A stretch of DNA of 64,000 nt from Nicotiana tabacum (lineage: Eukaryota; Streptophyta; Magnoliopsida; Solanales; Solanaceae). Below the pieces are notes generated by a model. That model did no database searches. It saw only the letters and a program-made list of their open reading frames with translations, and was not told where the DNA came from. The stretch covers positions 126,354,997-126,418,996 of the forward strand of contig NC_134097.1 in the NCBI RefSeq assembly GCF_000715075.1, in the 5' to 3' direction. Every line of letters begins with the position of its first letter. Positions within the stretch are counted from its first letter, which is position 1. Positions 59,197 to 64,000 of this stretch are shown here, piece by piece. Position numbers and translations under genes: made by a program.

Positions 59197-59289
59197 ATCA
59201 AAAACTTGAAGCCCGAAGAACCTATCCTTGAAAAAAGTGTAGAGCAAGTTGAAGTACAAGAGGTCTTTGGTTCGTCAACGATGGTTTAA
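59197..59289 (+). other. Possible terminal exon
   Basis: After TTTTAATAG the sequence is open for 31 codons (IKNLKPEEPILEKSVEQVEV...SSTMV) and ends in TAA. The acidic, Glu/Val-rich content resembles a protein C-terminus. It could be an alternative last exon of the second CACTA gene, or part of captured DNA. Evidence is only an acceptor and a stop. Confidence 0.3.
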
Positions 59290-59570
59290 AGACACTGTCT
59301 TATGTACATATATATGCTGCAATTTTCTTTTTTTTTCTTTTTAGGAATTATTAAAAATGATGATTAACTCATCTCATTTTATGCTTCCAATTTCTCTTAG
59401 ATGGGTTATCATATTTTTACTTTTCATTGTTTTAGTAAGATGGGTTTCTTACAATTTGGATTGATTTCTGGTAAATATGATACTTTAGTTCTTTGTATTA
59501 ACAAGATATCAAGTATTTGGTTTATTTTCCAATGTTGTTGAGCGTGTATGAAAGCATATAAATAATTATT

Positions 59571-62461
59571 TGTCACGACCCCAAACCCCGGCCGTGATGG
59601 CGCCCAACATAATGCTAGGCAAGCCCGACCAATTAACATCTCACAATCTCTTTCTTTATAATTCAATACCAATTTTCGGGATTTAATACCAATTTGATAT
59701 AAATAGAAGTATGAATTTTAACAGATGAAATGTGCGGAAATTATAATCACGAAAAATTTATGTAAAATAGCCCACTGATCCGGTGTCACAAGTCTGAGCC
59801 TCTAATACAAGGTTTCAACAATCTAATACAGAAATATGTCTAAAATGCGGAATAATAAGTGGAGATAGAAGGAGAAATCAGGTCTGCGAACGCTATGCAG
59901 CTACCTCGATAACTCTAATGAAAACAGAACGGCAGGAAAGCTCGCTCTATGCCTCAGGAATACCTGTACCTGCACACAGGGTGCAGGGAGTAATGTGAGT
60001 ACTCCGACCCAGTGAGTAATAACAATAAATAATGGCTGACAGTATGAAATCACATAAAGGCACTAAGCAGTTCTATATCAAAACAGTAAAATCATTTAAG
60101 CAGCAGTGAATGAGGAAATCATGTGAAATTCTTTAAACCAGGTAAAACAGATATAATCAGTATAAATCAGCTCCTCAAGCATTTCAGTTCATTTATTCGT
60201 TCTTATCCTCAGTTCTCAATTCATATACTTCTCACGATAACCGAATCAATAAATATATATACCGCTGCGGCGTGCAGCCTGATCCGTATATCGCTGTGGC
60301 GTACAGCCTGATCCATAATAATAATAGTCGACTGCGCTCACTGGGGGTGTGCAGACTCCGGAGGGGCTCCTTCAGCCCAAGCGCTATATAATTGCTGCGG
60401 CGTGCAACCCGATCCATATAAGTAATTGCTGCGGCGTGCAGCCCGATCCATAATATGTATAATATATATATCTGCTGCGGCGCGCAGCCCGATCCGTATC
60501 ATATAAAATATCCTCACTATTGGGTTCTCGACCCCTCTCAGTCATTTAAAAATCACAGCCTCTCGGGCATAATGTACGGTCGGGATCTCAGCCCTCATAT
60601 CTCTTTCTATTTATGATTAACATTTCAAAAATCTGGTTCATATCATTCTTAAACAATTGGAAATATGACTGAGGATATAAATTCTTTAACAAAATAAGTG
60701 AGAAAAATCAGTCAAAAATCCCCTAAGGGTTCTACAGGTCGGCACAAGACCCCAAGCATGACAACAAGCCCAATTCACAAAAATAAAGTATATGTCTCAA
60801 TAAAAAATGTAGTAAAATATCATTCGGGATGGACCAAGTCACAATCCCCATAGCATTGAACCTCACGCTCGTCACACAACGTGTATCTCAACTTAGTATA
60901 GCACTACGTTGTGCAAATCCGGGGTTTCAAACCCTCAGGACATCATTTAAAATCATTACTCACCTCAAACTGGCCAAAACTCTAGCTTGCTATGCCCTTG
61001 CCTCTCAAATTGGCCTCCATGCGCGTCGAATCTATCCAAAATCAGAACGAATACGTCACAATATGCTAAGGGAACAAAGCCCAAGCGAAAACATTCGAAA
61101 AATATCAAAAATTCCGAAATTAGTAAAACCCGAGCCCCGAGCCCACGTCTCGTAATCGGGTAAAATTTACATTTTCAGAATCCTCATACCCTCACGAGTC
61201 TAACCATACCAAAATTATCCAATTCCGATACCATTTGGTCCTTCAAATCATCATTTTTCATTTTTGAAAGATTTCACAATTTTCTTCCCAAATTTCATCC
61301 TAAATCACAAATTAAATGATGAATTCAGTGATAGATTCATGTATTCTAGCCAAATCTGAGTTAAAATCACTTACCCCGATGAATTTCTTGAAAAACCTTC
61401 GAAAAATCGCCAAAATCCGAGCTCTCTAGGTCAAAATATTAAATAAAACCCAAAAACCTCGTATTTATAGGTACCCCCTCAGATTTCAGCTACCGCGGGC
61501 CGCACCAAAACGACCGCGGCCGCACAGGCCTCCCTCTGCAGTGACATACTTTAGTATTTTGGCCATAACCTTTGCTACAGATGTCCAAATTGCGATATCT
61601 TTACCTTTCTGGAAACTAGACATGAAGGGCTACAACTTTCGTTTTTGAATTATCTCAAAATTCATTGTGGATCAAAAGATATGAGCTTATGAAGTTGGAC
61701 CGATGATCTGCAGATCTTCATGACCGCGGACCGCGGACCATTTTCCGCGCCCAACACTAAACCAGCGCGCCCAGCGCTAATTCTACCGCGGCCAGCGCTA
61801 ACAATTCTGCCCCCATCCATTTTCTAAGTTCCGAAATGTCCGTACTCGCTCAAAACTCACCCGAAACACACCCGGAGCCATCAGACCTCAATCCAAACAT
61901 ACCAACACCTCCCATAACATCATTAACACCTAGTCGAGCTTTCGAATCACTCAAAACAACATCAAAACACCAAATCAACTTCGGATCAAGCTTAAGAACT
62001 TAGAAATTTCAAATTCCACAAACAACGCCGAAACATATCAAATCAGGTCCGATTGACCCCAAATTTTGCACACAAGTCATAAGTGACATAACGAAGCTAC
62101 TGCAACTCTCGGAATTTCATTCTCGAAATCGTCGAAATCTCAATTTCGCCAATCCAAGCCTAAACCTTCCACGGACTTCCAAAATGCATTCCGATCACGC
62201 TCCTAAGTCCCAAATCACCTAACGGAGCTAACCAAATCATAAAAATTCTCATCCGAGATCAAATACACATAAGTCAAATTTTGGTCAAACCTTTCAAATT
62301 TAAGACTTTCAACTGAGACTGTTCTTCCAAATTCATTCTGATTAACCTGAAACCCAACACCAACGATTTACATAAGTCATAATACACCACACGGGGCAAG
62401 TCATGCTCGAAGACTGGCGATCAAAGTGCAAAAGTTCAAAACGACCGGTCGGGTCGTTACA
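59571..62461 (-). mobile_element. Solo LTR (gypsy) inside the CACTA element
   Basis: Starts TGTCACGACCCC and ends GGTCGGGTCGTTACA, 2891 bp, with a perfect TTATT duplication (59566-59570, 62462-62466). It shares its ends, the GCGTGCAGCCCGATCC repeats (60258-60497) and a GC-rich palindrome cluster (CCGCGGACCGCGG type, 61495-61800) with the other LTRs of this family in the window. No internal region remains. Confidence 0.93.
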
Positions 62462-62934
62462 TTATTACTATTCACGTAATTTAAATTTTTATTACTTTTA
62501 TTACATTTTCATATTTGCGAAGAAATATTTGGTCATTAAAACTCTTTAGCGACATGTTTATCAAATAGATAAATGACTATTAATGAAGAGATTTTTGGTT
62601 GTTAAAAGTAATTATACAATTAACGAAGGGAATATCGGTCTCTAAAAGCACTTGAATTGACTTAATACATTGTTGTCATTAAAGACTTTTAACGATCGGA
62701 TAACAAATTAGCGAGGGGAAAATCCTGTCGCTAAAAAGTATGTTTAATGACCGAAAATTATGTCGTCGCTAAAGATCCTTTAACGACCGGATTGTAAACT
62801 GGTCGTTAACTTTTAATGACCGGTGACGACTGGATTTTTTCCGGTCATTATCGACTTATAACGACCGGAATTGGACTTTTAACGACCAAATTTCCCTTCG
62901 CTAAAACCCCATTTTCTTGTAGTGCTTGTCATTT
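62462..62934 (+). repeat. CACTA 3' subterminal repeats and TIR
   Basis: Numerous short motifs related to TTTAACGACCGG or its reverse CGGTCGTTAAA (TTAGCGAGG, GTCGCTAAA, TTAATGACCG, TTTAACGACC) are packed between about 62560 and 62900, in both orientations. Such arrays are the binding sites for the TnpA-type protein. The TIR CTTGTAGTG closes the element at 62934. Confidence 0.88.
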
Positions 62935-63686
62935 TCGTTTTTCCTCCACTCTTTTGCCTTGTCCTTGTTCCCGTTTTTGGACTTTGAAGTAGTAGAGAAA
63001 TCAGAACCATCTTTCACATTCTATCTTTAGAGTTCCATTTGCGCCCACGACTGCAACCCGTAAAGGAAATTGTGTAGCTTGTCTTCCTCAGACATGTTGC
63101 TTATATCCAGCATCAAAGAACTGAATTCCTTGACATATTCCCCGACCATTCCAGTTTGTTTCAACTTCTTCAAACGATCTCTAGCAATCCAGCCCGCATT
63201 GCTAGAAAAGAATTGATCCTTCAACTCTTTCTTCAGCCCTTCCCAAGAGTCAATCTTCGGCCTATGAGCACTTACATCATCTGCCATGCGAGTCCGCCAC
63301 CAAAGCTTTGTATCATCCATCAAGTACATAGTCATAATGGTGACCTTGTCTTTATGTCGCACATGGGCAGCCTGAAAGTACTGCTCCATATCCCATAGGA
63401 AATTTTCGAGTTTCTTGGCACTCCTTGCTTCATTAAACTCTTTAGTCTCAGGAATCCTGACCTTGGTACGATCTACCACACGTTATGCTTCATCATTGCC
63501 AATAGCACGATGCAACAACACTTTTTCCGCTTTTAAATCTGTGCATTTTTGGCTTAGCCTGTTCATATCAGCATCAAGATAGGCGATATGAGTCACAATG
63601 GTCAGAAATTGATCCCCATCAACAGTTCTGATGAGTGCCTCCAAAGTAGTAACATTTTCCCTCAGTTCTACGTTGCCACCAGCCAT
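62935..63686 (-). pseudogene. Gag N-terminal part of the gag-only element
   Basis: From ATG at 63686 on the minus strand: MAGGNVELRENVTTLEALIR, a heptad-like stretch, then (after a stop at about 63483 where CAA is expected) VRIPETKEFNEARSAKKLEN, the Retrotrans_gag core YLMDDTKLWWRTRMADD, WEGLKKELKDQFFSSN, LKKLKQTGMVGEYVKEFSSL, NMSEEDKLHNFLYGLQSWAQ, and a TAA at 63027 (reverse). A Lys-rich linker runs from there to the CACTA insertion at 62935. The knuckle half continues at 46335. It formed virus-like-particle coats in the active element. Confidence 0.88.
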
Positions 63687-63734
63687 CTTTAATGAAATTT
63701 AACCAACGAACGTTGTGTCTTCGCTCCGATCCAG

Positions 63735-63752
63735 CCACGCTCTGATACTAGT
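63735..63752 (-). other. Primer binding site of the gag-only element
   Basis: On the minus strand TAGTATCAGAGC follows the LTR end after two bases. It differs by one base from the tRNA-iMet site TGGTATCAGAGC. Confidence 0.75.
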
Positions 63753-64000
63753 TGACACAGGGGTGATTTATGTCACTCAAATTCTGCCCGAGATTCACCT
63801 CCATGCGGCAGTCAAGCCCAGCCTTGACTTCAGCCTTTCCAACACTTAGTTTTATTTTAGGGACGGTTGGACTTAGAATGATTTAGGCAGCAAAAACAAT
63901 AAGTAAAGGCACACACAATTTACAGGAATTTCTTACCAACTCGTATTAATATATGAATACAAGAACACAATAAGCCAACCCTATGGCCAAGATAAAGAAT
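63753..64000 (-). repeat. 5' LTR of the gag-only element (partial)
   Basis: First 248 bases of the LTR as seen from the inside; clearly the same sequence as 45009-45256 with a few substitutions. The rest lies beyond the window. Confidence 0.85.

Larger units (their letters stand above)
56835..59570. other. CACTA region downstream of the second gene
   Basis: Mostly AT-rich and non-coding. Two exon-like pieces stand out and are listed separately (58783-59009 minus and 59197-59289 plus). A duplicated phrase, CACATCATTTTCCACCATAGTC, appears in two copies at about 57483 and 57553 within diverged surroundings. No other gene is recognisable. Confidence 0.5.
46336..62934 (+). mobile_element. En/Spm (CACTA) DNA transposon
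   Basis: It starts CACTACAAGAAATTTG and ends with the inverted CATTTTCTTGTAGTG, flanked by the perfect 3-bp duplication CTT (46333-46335 and 62935-62937). Subterminal motifs related to TTTAACGACC/GGTCGTTAAA are frequent near the right end (62560-62900) and sparser near the left end. It encodes a TNP2-type transposase (50268-53656) and a second TNPA/Transposase_24-like protein (53991-56834), both on the plus strand. Without the solo LTR at 59571-62461 it is about 13.7 kb. Both genes have lesions, so it may be non-autonomous now. Confidence 0.96.
45009..64000 (-). mobile_element. Gag-only LTR retrotransposon (TR-GAG type), runs off the right edge
   Basis: Read on the minus strand: 5' LTR (from beyond 64000 down to 63753), primer site, a gag gene from 63686, then a purine tract and the 3' LTR (45009-45732). 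No protease, RT or integrase lies between gag and the 3' LTR, so mobility would have needed another element's enzymes. The 16.6-kb CACTA insertion at 46336-62934 splits gag. Inserted into LINE-B after GTGAT (45004-45008); the matching duplication would be outside the window. Confidence 0.82.

Overview
The window is nuclear DNA of a large-genome flowering plant, most likely a Solanaceae species. The evidence is a GT-AG intron-rich gene, plant-type L1 LINEs, Ty3/gypsy chromovirus and gag-only LTR retrotransposons, an En/Spm (CACTA) transposon, and SINE/MITE fragments of types I associate with Solanaceae. The family assignment rests on recalled repeat families and was not searched. Nothing looks bacterial, viral or organellar.

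Layout. 1-1501 is probably the end of an LTR-type repeat. 1770-2967 is a 1.2-kb, almost perfect inverted repeat lying about 0.5 kb upstream of the only intact host gene. That gene, 3483-10210 (+), is a 15-exon MLO gene encoding 605 aa, with a calmodulin-binding segment and the EFSF C-terminal motif of clade V (powdery-mildew susceptibility type) MLO proteins. Its introns carry a SINE-like fragment, a hAT-like MITE and a Stowaway-like MITE, and intron 3 has a GC donor.

11116 to the right end is a nest of transposable elements. LINE-A (minus strand, about 11116-32250) is split by an intact-length chromovirus (13762-24504, TSD GTTTC), by a 4-kb solo LTR (25031-29019, TSD GTCA) and by a 1.5-kb solo LTR (29525-31004, TSD TTCCT). 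LINE-B (plus strand, about 32767-45008) lies head-to-head with LINE-A. It is split by a minus-strand solo LTR (37698-43542), itself split by a related solo LTR in the opposite orientation (38818-41552). LINE-B is then cut at 45008 by a minus-strand, gag-only LTR retrotransposon (45009 to beyond 64000). The gag gene of that element is split by a 16.6-kb CACTA transposon (46336-62934, TSD CTT), which in turn carries a gypsy solo LTR (59571-62461, TSD TTATT). This gives four levels of nesting.

How the genes work together. The MLO gene is a host membrane protein gene. The LINE and gypsy proteins (RNA binding, endonuclease, reverse transcriptase, RNase H, integrase) are all broken. The CACTA element has a TNP2 transposase gene and a second TNPA/Transposase_24-like gene, both damaged. 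The second gene contains five tandem copies of a ~263-bp intron+exon module with in-phase exons, the most unusual structure in the window. The same element appears to carry antisense exons of a host gene resembling DUF3007 proteins, i.e. gene capture. All family names come from reading protein motifs by eye.
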